Assembly (NCBI GenBank): GCA_021202985.1
Contig: JAJQCA010000066.1
Location: 1 to 62,738 of the forward strand
Length of the DNA stretch: 62,738 nucleotides
From: Alistipes sp.
Lineage (GTDB): Bacteria > Bacteroidota > Bacteroidia > Bacteroidales > Rikenellaceae
Direction of reading: 5' to 3'
Shown: piece by piece, positions 37,301 through 46,086 of the stretch
Layout: each line of letters begins with the position of its first letter
Numbering within the stretch: position 1 is the stretch's first letter
Notes under the pieces: model-generated
The model's input: only the letters and a program-made list of their open reading frames with translations
What the model was told of the DNA's origin: nothing
The model's database searches: none
Program-made: the position numbers and the translations under genes

Positions 37301-37574
37301 AACTCGCGATGAAATTTCCGCCCGATGTCTGGAAAAGAAGAACTTCCACTTCGCTTATGGTGCCCTCATCCGCCGGCATAGCGCGCGTTTGGGCTTCGGA
37401 TTCCGAATTACCCTTAGGCAGACCCGGCATCTGAATGCTGAGCGTAACCTGTGCCGCGTCGAGCGCGGGGAAAAAAATTTCGTCCGCATCCCGGGTGCAG
37501 GAAAACATGGCGCATATTATTGACAGCATCCCTGCACCCACGGCTGTTATCGGTATGTTCCTTATCTTTTTCAT
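34323..37574 (-). CDS. Giant fimbrial adhesin-like lipoprotein 2 (Mfa/Fim type)
   Basis: A 1083-aa lipoprotein, the last gene of the fimbrial operon. The start is placed at M-K-K-I-R-N (37574); the open frame extends 30 residues further but overlaps the preceding gene. The lipobox ends at Cys26 (A-M-F-S-C). A T-R-A-M motif at 63-66 precedes an N-terminal fimbrillin-type domain (to about 390). Beta-rich, BACON-like segments follow. The last 200 residues resemble the FISUMP-type domain: M-D-R-N-L-G-A-L, Y-Q-Y-G-R-K-D-P-F-P, D-P-C-P-E-G-W, L-P-V-R-C. It is paralogous to the preceding gene. Likely role: tip or accessory subunit. This is inferred. Confidence 0.82.
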   Translation of the reverse strand: MKKIRNIPITAVGAGMLSIICAMFSCTRDADEIFFPALDAAQVTLSIQMPGLPKGNSESEAQTRAMPADEGTISEVEVLLFQTSGGNFIASYTGTNLQTDPTDASKRTFTLKLEPGTYDMMVLANSTGIISSAGLTADMTRAEVSEKLRLGQSGKWDITSSALFPFWGQLTNAVIPKGSASLGDIALNRAVAKIDIAMSAAVESELTLQTVSVYHWQSQMALIPDAGTMQGDEVIKASQTGTSLSLVPASGKITYSGEDIDNSESITSKIYLNETPNPGVSAFPVMPCLVVGGILEGYTQPRYYRIDLYSIGSDGTRNYRDLLRNHHYTITLSELLTNGSDDEEDAYRSTTASIETNIVDWNESDMGDIIIKGPWWLKVKPGEKEFPKNSNRPTGGTRAVSDPWVDNTIEIETNQPFWKIDMAAAVWSPAAQTGWLEFTPDDWNTGSTVEKVTVLLDENETGAPRSVKVPVVTDNIVYELSITQTEEEYVWLRVTDNRGQESTTSTDIIHLSYPGDEEEGTIIVEWFPEHLEIELDIQDGDYRTNIKFVPGFEIKEEKVTGGRRVYHYRLEKFDKDDFVAGGTAYGKRDCFFDFKAGNKTHRMNITHLVTDFLLDEYIYRMDIPYTSEINYNANVEVVSVEDPYQILTPASRQAIEDFNTNIPPGTISDNISRSNFPVTLQPTSADLDGKTATITVRPKDFHHLMSKPIKTIELEAYHLQPNSYIVPPGGSVHIPVRKAYRAWSQYPMNSRLDDSGPMSCEVVWQDVNGLITEVSLTPAHSQKDIDSEIFVRTSNNEGNAVVALKMGNDIVWSWHIWVTAYQPSATGSYYRYPNAEGTVITTFMDRNLGALTNNHDNENNRRKSQGLLYQYGRKDPFPAAQNIRDSTKRHFADNHIPVYPPGIFNSAPLQTSLSEVQSIAYSIANPTTHISANAAPFWWSNRQIEWRVSSNDVYYKNEFDPCPEGWNLANINQAWGTVNLTGNNQFFIPRPNKNTSDPDNDVVDFGYTRFDGYYMPSTGFINGDGYYQWVGYFASSYNMMMSGSAGYHRGQAIYADYTATSTVTRYSGQDYVRTLPVRCSRLD

Positions 37575-37576
37575 GG

Positions 37577-40500
37577 CTAATCGTATTGTGGAGGATAGCT
37601 GAATTCCCTCATACAGCGTACGGGAAGAGCCCGGGCTAATGGTTGAATATCCGTCCCGTCCCAACCGCCTGCTTCTCCGATGACGGATGATACCTCCTCT
37701 CTAAACACATGCATATCCAATAAACCCCAAAACTCCGCTACCGGTATCTTGTCAATATCCGTGGCTTCGCCGAATGTATAGTTAGTTACCGCCGCATTGA
37801 AACCAATATCCTCATAGCTGAAACGGGAATGATTTATCCAACCTGAGGCAGGAAAGTAATTGCCGTCTTTAAAGGTGACTCCGTATATGAGATTTGCTGT
37901 ATTTTCAACTATTTGCACTCCATAATAATACGGAAGTAAGCTGACCTGCCAGCCGTCCGGGCAAGGATCCCAGATGCTTTTCTTATCCACCTCCGAGTCG
38001 ACCACCCAACGTAAACAATTTTCAAAGCCGCTCTGGTTGTCCAGCCAGTCATACGGATGGTCGGGTGCAAGAATATAAGTGGTCGGTTCTTCGATACTTC
38101 TGCGTAGATTATAATAGTTTGCCGAGTTAGCCGGACTGTGGGTATATGTAGTAAAGGGCCGCCTGCGCACCGGAAGATCAGTCATATTGGAAATGACCGG
38201 TAAACTCTTCCTATCCTTGGACCCGTCCGCCTCGATATGGTCGCTGTAAGGGAAAGGATCCTTACGCCCCGCCTGATAATACATCCCGCCCATGCGGTTT
38301 CTATTTGTGGCGGGGGTGGGCAGATAGCCTAACGCGCCGAGATTCCTGTCCATCGTCACATATTTATACTCATTAAATGAGTAGTTGTACAATCCTCTGC
38401 CTGCCGTACCGTTTGGGTTGCCGTTGGTCCCGGGCACATAGTTAGTTACCCAGATATGCCAGCTCCAGATAACGGTACCTCCTACCTCCAAGGATATGAG
38501 GGCATTGCCAGTACCCACATTGCCAATTTGTACTTCTATTTCGGCTTTCATCGGGTCCGGATTAGGATCGAGCGTCGGAACGAGCTGTACCGAAGTTATA
38601 AGACCGCTAACGGTCGACCACATAATATGCGGCTCCATTCCCGACAAGTCGGGGAGCGTCCCATCGTCCATCCATTCATGCCGGTAATTCCTTAACGCCT
38701 GCTTTACGGGTATCCAAACGGTCGTTCCCGGTCTGGTCATATGGCAGTTGGACCACATGTAATATGCCTGGATGTAAAGCGTCGTATCCGGCAGGTCGCT
38801 CCCCGGGAAGGTGAGATTTATTCCGATCCGGGATTCGTCTTTGGCTTTATTCGGGTTACGAAGCCGGAACTTATAATCACGGGTGTCGGTCTGTCCATCA
38901 GGCACGTTAACATCGGCGTTTTCCATCTCGTCGCTGTACACTGCATCGGCCGGATCGGATATCCCTGTCACACGATAAGACGTCGTGGAGAAGAAACTAT
39001 GGTTATGTTCAAACCCCATCCGATAACCCAGCGTGTCTATGTCCGTTGCGATCATATCGAGGTGGTGCCGCAGATCGAAACTTGTCGAGGCCGTCACTCC
39101 GTGGTCGGTGACGGTGAATGTGTACTGATTGCCGTATGTTCGCAGGCTGTTGTTATTATCGTAGTAATCCCGCCCTTCATACAGTTCCTGCAATTTTAGC
39201 GTGTATGTATGCTTACCGTTACCTTTCTGAATAGTACCTGCGGTGATGCCGCTGCCGGATTCATATAGTAGATCGTTCTGCCCTGTACGTTCCGAGGTCA
39301 CCGCAACGGAGGCATCTTGGGGCAGCCAGTCGATAGTATATTCTTTAGGCAGATTGCGGTTTTGCGGAGTCTTTAGCCATACGGTGCCGCTTACCTCGGC
39401 TCCGTTTTCATCCAGTATCCGCACACGTACATTCCCCTGCTCGCTCTGTGTTACCTCGACCGCCATATCCATCCGTCCGGCTGAGAAGTGAACGAACGCT
39501 GTTCTGGGGGCCGTTCCGGTATTCTCACTTGCGACGAAATGTACCCGAGCTCGCGTAATTTTTGCTCCCGTCTGCTCGGCGGTGGGGATCGTAAGCCAAG
39601 TAACGGGTTGCCCGTTAGAATCCACGACCTTTTCGAATTTCCATCCGTCCTCGCAATTGGTTTCGATTTGCATAATATTGTCGGTATCGTCCGCAGGATG
39701 TTCTTCCCGGTAAAACTCGAACTTATCAGGGTCCCAGGCCAGCCAGTACTGTCCGTCGTACAGGATGTTGGTTAGCGAAGTATCGTCGTGGGAATGTAAT
39801 CTGACGATAAGGTTCGAGGCTGCGGAACTGTATGCCTCGTCAGCCGTTGCGTAACCCCTGCCTTCGACACCTATTATCTCGAAGTTAAACCGGTGGTTAC
39901 GCATAAGGGGAAGAAACCGATCGGTACCGCTGGATACGTCTTCGTCCAGAAACTCCGTTTTATACCATCCGGGTGTTCCATTGTGAGTTGCATTTATAAC
40001 CATGCACGGGTTAGTGGTTCCGGTGGCGGTTCCGGGGGGTGTTTCGGGAAGATATATCACGTTGGTAAAGAATCCGTCCGAATCGCGATCGGTAGATGCA
40101 AAACTTTGGACTTTAGCGGTAACAGGACTCTCCGTGCCGCCGCTAATCCTTTCGACCACGGTTTTATCGGTACCGAAAGCCGCATCGTCCGGGATAACTC
40201 TTGAGCGGTTCGACCAATTATGGAAGTTAAGCGCCTGCATCGTGAAGTCCGATTCGGGAATTACCGTGCGGTCGATCGTTACATCGACTTTGACCACCGA
40301 CCTGACAAGCTGAATGCTGTTGGCTGCTCCGACAAGGGATAAGCCGGGCGTTACGTTCAGGCCGGTTCTCTCGCCCCACATCGGCAGAGGGGTAAACCCG
40401 GTCACTGAGGTATCCCACTTACCGGCGACTTGCAACAGCAGGTTTTCTCTTATTATGGTCTTTGTCGCATTTGCCGGGAAGGTATAACCGTCTACTATGG

Positions 40501-40849
40501 ATTTGCAGTTGGCCAATAGCCAAAGGTCGCACTGGCCTGTTTTTAGCTTGATGTTAAATCTCTTAACGTTTTCTTCTGTCGTGGACTGTACCGTCCTCGC
40601 ATCAGCCCGTTGCAGGAAATTTCCGCTACCGTCGAATACCAATACGACCACATCTTCCACATGATATTCATTCTGTTCGGTCATTGCTCGTGTCTCTACG
40701 GAAGAAGGCCTTCCCGGAAGACGTATTTCAATGCTTACTTCGGCAGTCCCTTCTTCTTCCGGAATTATATCGCAGTCTTCCCGTACGCACGACCATTGAC
40801 ATAACGATGCCAACGCGAGAACTGTGGGAAGCATATAGTTAGATTTCAT
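37577..40849 (-). CDS. Giant fimbrial adhesin-like lipoprotein 1 (Mfa/Fim type)
   Basis: A 1090-aa lipoprotein with lipobox Cys21 (C-Q-W-S-C), a T-R-A-M motif at 53-56, an N-terminal fimbrillin-like domain (to about 370), beta-rich repeats (including a W-L-T-I-P-T-A-E BACON-like strand near 425), and a C-terminal FISUMP-like domain (M-D-R-N-L-G-A-L-G-Y, Y-Q-A-G-R-K-D-P-F-P, W-D-P-C-P-D-G-W, L-P-V-R-C). The segment W-S-W-H-I-W-V-T is identical in the two giants, so they are tandem duplicates that have diverged. The spacing to the next gene is two bases. A tip-adhesin role is inferred from size and position. Confidence 0.84.
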   Translation of the reverse strand: MKSNYMLPTVLALASLCQWSCVREDCDIIPEEEGTAEVSIEIRLPGRPSSVETRAMTEQNEYHVEDVVVLVFDGSGNFLQRADARTVQSTTEENVKRFNIKLKTGQCDLWLLANCKSIVDGYTFPANATKTIIRENLLLQVAGKWDTSVTGFTPLPMWGERTGLNVTPGLSLVGAANSIQLVRSVVKVDVTIDRTVIPESDFTMQALNFHNWSNRSRVIPDDAAFGTDKTVVERISGGTESPVTAKVQSFASTDRDSDGFFTNVIYLPETPPGTATGTTNPCMVINATHNGTPGWYKTEFLDEDVSSGTDRFLPLMRNHRFNFEIIGVEGRGYATADEAYSSAASNLIVRLHSHDDTSLTNILYDGQYWLAWDPDKFEFYREEHPADDTDNIMQIETNCEDGWKFEKVVDSNGQPVTWLTIPTAEQTGAKITRARVHFVASENTGTAPRTAFVHFSAGRMDMAVEVTQSEQGNVRVRILDENGAEVSGTVWLKTPQNRNLPKEYTIDWLPQDASVAVTSERTGQNDLLYESGSGITAGTIQKGNGKHTYTLKLQELYEGRDYYDNNNSLRTYGNQYTFTVTDHGVTASTSFDLRHHLDMIATDIDTLGYRMGFEHNHSFFSTTSYRVTGISDPADAVYSDEMENADVNVPDGQTDTRDYKFRLRNPNKAKDESRIGINLTFPGSDLPDTTLYIQAYYMWSNCHMTRPGTTVWIPVKQALRNYRHEWMDDGTLPDLSGMEPHIMWSTVSGLITSVQLVPTLDPNPDPMKAEIEVQIGNVGTGNALISLEVGGTVIWSWHIWVTNYVPGTNGNPNGTAGRGLYNYSFNEYKYVTMDRNLGALGYLPTPATNRNRMGGMYYQAGRKDPFPYSDHIEADGSKDRKSLPVISNMTDLPVRRRPFTTYTHSPANSANYYNLRRSIEEPTTYILAPDHPYDWLDNQSGFENCLRWVVDSEVDKKSIWDPCPDGWQVSLLPYYYGVQIVENTANLIYGVTFKDGNYFPASGWINHSRFSYEDIGFNAAVTNYTFGEATDIDKIPVAEFWGLLDMHVFREEVSSVIGEAGGWDGTDIQPLARALPVRCMREFSYPPQYD

Positions 40850-40909
40850 AATATTCTGCTTTTAGTTTGGATTCGACCCTTCGCCAATTTGTGGGGATAA
40901 CCCTGGGAT

Positions 40910-41887
40910 TTAAAGCGGCTCCCCTATGTCTATGATATACCATCCGTTTATCATTACGGAGATAACCACGAAACCTTTTGCGAAGGTTATTTCTATATTG
41001 AACTCGTCATAGTGTTCGAGTTTTTCGTCGGTATCGTACCTGTCGTCCTTTACCAGCCATTGGGCAATGTTCTGGGTTTGGTTATGAATATAGCCGTCGG
41101 CCGTTACATCGATTTCGAGTTTTAGATCCGATGTGTGCCAAAGGCGCATCGTTTTGTTGCGGTCGGTGTACCAACGTCCTTCGTCGTTATAAGAGCTGGC
41201 GTATGGAACATAGCTGACTGCATTTGCATGTACGGCTGAATTTTTCCAGTCGTAAAGCGTGTTGTTGCCCGATATACGGGTTTCGAAAGATGTGATTGAG
41301 CGGTAGTCATCCTGGTCCTGGCAGACAACCGTAAGGTTGATCATATTCGTATTTTTCGACAGCATTACCTTATGCGCACGATCACTCGAATCATATTCGA
41401 GCGCCAGATTGTACCGCCCGTAATAGGTGTCGGTAAGGGGGAAATTTATCTCTCCCGGGTTTTCGTCGTCCGCTCGGGAAGGGCCGTATTTCAATCCGGC
41501 CAGCAGTGTCTCGAGTTTCTCTTTGCCTGTTACCGTATAGTGTTCATTGCCGTAATTTACAAGGGCGAGCAGGGTATAATTGCCGGCCTTAACTTTTTGC
41601 TGTTCGAGATATACTCCCCATCCGTTTCCCGCAAGCTGGGCGGCAGTATAGCGCAGGTCGTAGATAAGGTCGCCTTGTTTATCGTAAAAGAGAAGTTCCA
41701 GTTCCTCGGTGACCTTGTTAAACACTATTTCACGATCGCCCGTATCATATATCTTTATACATTCGAATTCGAGAACGATGCGCTCGTCGGCTGGGGGCGG
41801 ACAATCGTCCATATCCTCCTTAACGCTGCAAGAGGCCACCGATATGGTAATAGATAGTATCAGTATTTTAAAGAGTAGATTTTTCAT
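40910..41887 (-). CDS. FimB/Mfa2-type fimbrial anchor lipoprotein
   Basis: A 325-aa lipoprotein (lipobox Cys20 in V-A-S-C) followed by D-D-C-P-P-P, which is typical of Mfa2/FimB-family anchors. These remain lipidated in the outer membrane and cap the base of the fimbrial shaft, controlling its length. Consistent with that, it lacks the T-R-A motif found in the polymerising subunits of this operon. It lies between the major fimbrillin and the giant adhesins, separated from the former by 89 bases that contain a long hairpin. Confidence 0.88.
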   Translation of the reverse strand: MKNLLFKILILSITISVASCSVKEDMDDCPPPADERIVLEFECIKIYDTGDREIVFNKVTEELELLFYDKQGDLIYDLRYTAAQLAGNGWGVYLEQQKVKAGNYTLLALVNYGNEHYTVTGKEKLETLLAGLKYGPSRADDENPGEINFPLTDTYYGRYNLALEYDSSDRAHKVMLSKNTNMINLTVVCQDQDDYRSITSFETRISGNNTLYDWKNSAVHANAVSYVPYASSYNDEGRWYTDRNKTMRLWHTSDLKLEIDVTADGYIHNQTQNIAQWLVKDDRYDTDEKLEHYDEFNIEITFAKGFVVISVMINGWYIIDIGEPL

Positions 41888-41931
41888 CGAGCGCTCCTCC
41901 CGTTATTTTAATAGTAAAATGATGGATAAGC

Positions 41932-41969
41932 CTGCCTAAGGGCCGGGGTGTAATCCCCGGCTCCGGCAG
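41932..41969 (-). promoter_or_regulatory. Stem-loop between major fimbrillin and anchor genes
   Basis: An outer stem CTGCC/GGCAG (41932-41936 with 41965-41969) encloses an inner 7-bp stem (41942-41948 with 41955-41961). There is no following T-run on the minus strand, so it is more like an mRNA-stabilising or processing hairpin at the 3' end of the major-subunit message than a simple terminator. It could set the high ratio of shaft to anchor protein. Confidence 0.55.
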
Positions 41970-41976
41970 TTACAGT

Positions 41977-43344
41977 TTACAACGGTTCGGTCTGGTCTAT
42001 ACGATACCAGTCAAGAACCGTTACGGTTACGTGTACATCGGTTTCGTCCTCTTCATCGATGGGTGTAATAGGAGGAACGTCCTTGTTTTCTTCATTCCTG
42101 CCGTAGTTTAGAACCCGATCTACCGCCACCCGGTAAGAGTGGTTGCGAAGGATGCGGCACTGCTTATCGACACCGTCCTCATCGCGGTCGCGGATCGGGA
42201 AGTTGTAGTACATCCTTCCGTCGGGGTGACTCCAAACCTCAGTGACACCTGTTATTGCCGATGGATCGACACCATAAAGCCTTCGTTCACCATTGAAAGT
42301 CGCAGTCCAAAAAGCCGTTCCCGTAATGGAGCCGCCGGTAGTATTGTCGGCTTGGTAGATTTCAGCCGGAACGGGGGTGTATACAAAACTCATCTGGATG
42401 TGGGTTGTATTACCGTAATATAAATGTCCCGCATCGCTGGCAGCCCATGCATCGTCCTTTCTCTCGCTCGTATTCTCCACCGCGTATAAAGAAGCACCTA
42501 AGGCGTTGGCGTTGTTGGCATAATGCACGAAGGCTGGGTTCTGTGTAGTACCCGTGGTAACCGGCGCTTCGGTGTGTACGGCGCTCACGTAAGGCATATT
42601 GCGAACAAACGGTACTTCGGGAACACTGTTATGGTCGTATTGCCCTACATAATACATCTTATTGGGTACCGCACGAAGTGTCCATGCCGGACTACCGGCT
42701 ACGATAGCTCCGGGTAATCTCCCCTCGATCGTCGCCGCTCCCAGTGTTACCGTTTCCAGGGTAATTTTCGATGCAAGCCGTCCGATATTCAGGTCTACAT
42801 TGAAAACATCCGCCGGTGCGTCAGGTAGTTCTACAAGCTTAGGCTCCAAAGGCCTCCACAAAGTTCCGATCGCGAATTCATTGTTCGTGGCAATGTTAGA
42901 GGGCAAATTCCCAGTAAAGGTTATATTGAGAATTTGTTTCTCGAAGTCCTCGTATTTTTGTCCCCATTTCCCGTTAAGAGTGGGTAAATTGGAAAAAACA
43001 TAGAACTGTTTGTTTCCAACGGTGAGCCTGAATTTCTGGGTGGTATAAGGACCCGTTCCGGTATAGGTCATATCTCCTTTCCCGTATTCCAACAGATCGT
43101 CGTCTTCGTTGAACACATACACCGCCAACTCGGTCGCCAAAGCCGATTCGGCCGCTGTTGGAGGTTCCATATCGTTGGGATCGGCCGCCCTGGTTGCCGT
43201 ACCGCTTTTTTGCATAATTACCAGCTTGGCGTTGCCGTCGCCATCGGGACCGACCGGTGGCCCGTCCGTTTTGTCTTTGCTGCATGAGGTAGCTACCGCG
43301 GCAGCCATCAGTAAACTTACTGACCATAATAGATACTTTTTCAT
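41977..43344 (-). CDS. Mfa1-type major fimbrillin
   Basis: A 455-aa fimbrial shaft protein. Lipobox Cys21 (A-T-S-C-S) is followed by a short linker and a T-A-T-R-A-A motif (R52), a likely site where an Arg-specific protease removes the N-terminal strand before polymerisation. A Mfa1-like N-terminal domain begins with E-L-A-V-Y-V-F-N. The C-terminus has the family pattern N-H-S-Y-R-V-A-V-D-R-V-L then V-T-V-L-D-W-Y-R-I-D-Q-T. There are 210 gene-free bases between this gene and the DUF3868 gene upstream, so a separate promoter is possible. Confidence 0.9.
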   Translation of the reverse strand: MKKYLLWSVSLLMAAAVATSCSKDKTDGPPVGPDGDGNAKLVIMQKSGTATRAADPNDMEPPTAAESALATELAVYVFNEDDDLLEYGKGDMTYTGTGPYTTQKFRLTVGNKQFYVFSNLPTLNGKWGQKYEDFEKQILNITFTGNLPSNIATNNEFAIGTLWRPLEPKLVELPDAPADVFNVDLNIGRLASKITLETVTLGAATIEGRLPGAIVAGSPAWTLRAVPNKMYYVGQYDHNSVPEVPFVRNMPYVSAVHTEAPVTTGTTQNPAFVHYANNANALGASLYAVENTSERKDDAWAASDAGHLYYGNTTHIQMSFVYTPVPAEIYQADNTTGGSITGTAFWTATFNGERRLYGVDPSAITGVTEVWSHPDGRMYYNFPIRDRDEDGVDKQCRILRNHSYRVAVDRVLNYGRNEENKDVPPITPIDEEDETDVHVTVTVLDWYRIDQTEPL

Positions 43345-43554
43345 TGAAGTAATTTTTTTAATTTATTAATCTATGGCAATGGGGCCTTTTCACCACTAAG
43401 GCGGTCGTGCCTTATTCTCTTCGGATATTTTCATGGTAACAAGATTTGTTTGTCGTTCATCAAAGTCAAAGCTTTCGCAGGGACAAGTCGGTAAACCTGC
43501 CTGAATCGCCCCGGAGGGAAGATATCTGTTCGGGTATTTTCGGATTGCCTTGCC

Positions 43555-45099
43555 TTAATTAAGGCGTTCGGCGTTTTCCTTTTTTAATTTAAGTTCCTGA
43601 AGGTTGTGTAAAGATTCTTCGCGACCGGAGATTCTGAAGCACCTTTCGGCTTTATCGTAATCACCGTCGATAAGAAAGATGATCCCGAGATTGTTCGCCG
43701 CCACTGTTTTATCGGATATCCTTTCGAGGTACCGGCGGGCGGAAGGTATTTCTCCCCCGTCGAGAAGCGCCGCGGCATAATTGTTAAGTGCGATGTCATC
43801 GTCCGGATAAAAGCGTAGTATCATTTCAAGTATCTCCAACCGCCTGACTGTATTGTCGCCATACGACATGGCCAACATATATAATTCATAATGGGAGAAT
43901 AACTCCGGATGGGTTTCAATAAGGCTGCGCGTTTCTTCCACTGAAAAATCCCTTATCATAAAATCGATACGGTATTCGGTCCTTCGCAAGAGCGGAAATA
44001 CCTCTTTTACTAACCTAACCCATTCGGGAAGGACGCGCAGCCTTTTTTCTTTTGTATCCGGAGCGTCCGGGCTGTCGATTACTTTTAGAACTCGCTGCTT
44101 CGAAGCAGCATCTTCCCAGCCATCGACGATCGTCCGCATTCCGTCCCAGTCTTCCGTGACATTTGTTATGTGTATTATGTCTTTCGTGACTCCGTGGTGT
44201 TCGACGAAGTAATTTTCCAAAGCCTTTGCCCTCTCTTCCGACAGCCGTCTGTTATTTTCATTCCTTCCGTCAGGAGAAGCATACCCTTCCATATAGATGC
44301 CGCCGATCTCTACATACGGGTTGTCCTTTATCAGCCTTAGCTGTCTGTCAATTAATGCCAGCTCTTCCGGGTTGCGGCGGTAATCCGCAATGATCCGCGA
44401 TAGTCCCATCGGGAAGTCAATCAAAGCTCGATAAGCGGCCGATCTCCGTTTTACCTCTTTTGGAGGTGTAATGTAATTGACCAGTGGCTGGATATGATAG
44501 GGTGCTTTCGGCTCGGGGCGCATCATTGCGTGGCCACCGTATGAGAATAATTGCCGTTTCTCTTTGGGCGAGGCGAGGTATTGATGCACGGTCAGGTGAG
44601 CTTTATCCATCCAATCTTCATACGGCACGGTAACCCGGTAGGTTATCACGGTATCGGTTCCTTTCGGTACGGATGTTTTATGATCGGGATAGTTTGCCAT
44701 AAACCATTCATTGCCGAAGCACTCTTTGCGCTGGAAATGGCGCTCTTTCTGACGGCCCGTGATAAGAAGTGTCGGAAACTGAGCGGACTGTCCGGTCTCC
44801 GGTACTGAAAGCTCCGGCACGATCCGCCAACTCTGCCGGTTATTTATTGCCCTTCGGTCCACTTCGACATTAAAGGCCAGCAGGAGTGAATCTCCAACCT
44901 CTTCCAACTCCAATCCCCTTATCATTACTGATCCGTCCACCCCCACCGGCCCGTAGTCGTATATTCTGTCCGCGATCACTTCCGCCCGGTTGAGTACCTG
45001 TCCCTGGGCTTTTGCATCCAGTACCACGAGGAAAAGGAGAACCGATAAAAGGAATAAAAGAATCAGATACTTGCTTGCGTTTATCATTATCCTTTTCAT
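43555..45099 (-). CDS. DUF3868/OmpA-like protein of the fimbrial locus
   Basis: A 514-aa protein. A transmembrane or signal segment (about residues 9-30, ending A-K-A-Q) leads to a DUF3868-type N-terminal domain with R-A-I-N-N-R-Q-S-W. An OmpA-like peptidoglycan-binding segment follows near residues 265-310 (G-Y-A-S-P-D-G then N-N-R-R-L-S-E-E-R-A). The C-terminus has TPR-like repeats (residues about 425-505). Such genes regularly precede Mfa1 clusters in Bacteroidales, so it probably anchors or stabilises the fimbrial assembly at the envelope. It is two bases after the DUF3575 gene. Confidence 0.85.
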   Translation of the reverse strand: MKRIMINASKYLILLFLLSVLLFLVVLDAKAQGQVLNRAEVIADRIYDYGPVGVDGSVMIRGLELEEVGDSLLLAFNVEVDRRAINNRQSWRIVPELSVPETGQSAQFPTLLITGRQKERHFQRKECFGNEWFMANYPDHKTSVPKGTDTVITYRVTVPYEDWMDKAHLTVHQYLASPKEKRQLFSYGGHAMMRPEPKAPYHIQPLVNYITPPKEVKRRSAAYRALIDFPMGLSRIIADYRRNPEELALIDRQLRLIKDNPYVEIGGIYMEGYASPDGRNENNRRLSEERAKALENYFVEHHGVTKDIIHITNVTEDWDGMRTIVDGWEDAASKQRVLKVIDSPDAPDTKEKRLRVLPEWVRLVKEVFPLLRRTEYRIDFMIRDFSVEETRSLIETHPELFSHYELYMLAMSYGDNTVRRLEILEMILRFYPDDDIALNNYAAALLDGGEIPSARRYLERISDKTVAANNLGIIFLIDGDYDKAERCFRISGREESLHNLQELKLKKENAERLN

Positions 45100-45101
45100 G
45101 A

Positions 45102-45698
45102 CTACCTGTTTTTATTTTTGATTAAATAGACCAAAGACACCCCCAACTTAGTGGGGCCGAAATAATGCTTATGGTGATGTCCCAAACAAGGGCTGCATTC
45201 CTTATGACCATATCGGTCATAGTTCAGGTACGCGTAACCAAAACCGAACTCGAATTCAAGGTTCCAATGGCGCCCCATATACCACTGGTAACCGTAAGAG
45301 AATCCGAGTCCGGTTCCGTATCCCTGATATCTGTGATCGTCGAGCTGCTTTAATATCCGAAGCGGCAGTTTAAGATTGCTGAAATTGTACTGGCCGTAGA
45401 AAGGATGTATTCCCAGAAAATGACCGTCGAAGGCTTCATAGATCCAGAACCGCACTTCGGGCTGAACGAGCCAATGTTTTAATTTGCGGTTGGCATCGGC
45501 GCTTCCCAAATGCTTCCATCCGTTGTAACTCCCCTGAAAGTCCAGCGATACCTTATAAGAAGGGGCCCATTCCACCGAAAGGTTCGGAGTTGTAGTACCC
45601 CAGTAGAGCAAGTTCGTTTTAATTCCCAAGGTTTGACCTATAACCGTCGTAGGGAATACCAATAGCAGTGTTGCGAGAACGCGTCTGTAATTTTTCAT
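45102..45698 (-). CDS. DUF3575 family outer-membrane protein
   Basis: A 198-aa predicted eight-strand beta barrel. The signal peptide ends near residue 20 (V-I-G-Q). The G-I-K-T-N-L-L-Y-W segment just after it and the aromatic, alternating pattern are typical of DUF3575, which accompanies DUF3868 and Mfa1 in Bacteroidales fimbrial operons. It is the first gene of the operon. A short palindrome (45723-45736) lies just upstream. Confidence 0.88.
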   Translation of the reverse strand: MKNYRRVLATLLLVFPTTVIGQTLGIKTNLLYWGTTTPNLSVEWAPSYKVSLDFQGSYNGWKHLGSADANRKLKHWLVQPEVRFWIYEAFDGHFLGIHPFYGQYNFSNLKLPLRILKQLDDHRYQGYGTGLGFSYGYQWYMGRHWNLEFEFGFGYAYLNYDRYGHKECSPCLGHHHKHYFGPTKLGVSLVYLIKNKNR

Positions 45699-45722
45699 AA
45701 TATCAAGTATTGGAACGGATAA

Positions 45723-45736
45723 ACCACGTGTGGTTA
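45723..45736. promoter_or_regulatory. Palindromic candidate operator upstream of the fimbrial operon
   Basis: AACCAC-GT-GTGGTT, perfect six-base arms with a two-base spacer, 24 bases before the ATG of the first fimbrial gene. The gap from 45699 to 46086 holds no other convincing gene. A possible -7 box with one mismatch lies further upstream (T-C-T-A-T-T-T-G on the minus strand). Confidence 0.4.
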
Positions 45737-46086
45737 ACGTAAAAATTCCTTATTATTTCCTTACTTGAAATTACAAATAGAAATATCGGTTATGGTAACA
45801 AAAAAAAGATAACCAAACTACTTTGAAAGCCTTATGCCGCAACTGCAACGGGCAAATCCTGAGCCCTTTATAGGGAGTTTCAATGAATGCGAAAAATTCC
45901 GGACAAATCCCTGTAATTACATCCCTGAAGCAGTAATTTTAACGGCATAATAAGAATTTATTGATAGTGCCCGAAAGAACTTCGGATTATTAAGATTTGG
46001 TCGTAGGATTTTAAGGAATAACCCTCTGCATAAGAAAAAGCGGAAGAAACTCCGTACGCTCATCCGGAAGATTTGTTTTATGAAAA

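Noticed and set aside
43345-43554. Twelve-codon leader-like frame upstream of the Mfa1 gene
   Set aside because: The frame is too short and ordinary to support a leader peptide, and no attenuator hairpin is evident next to it.
45780-45820. Short inverted repeats (GGTTAT/ATAACC) suggesting an invertible fimbrial promoter
   Set aside because: Arms are only six bases and no promoter lies between them. Real invertible promoters use longer recombination sites.
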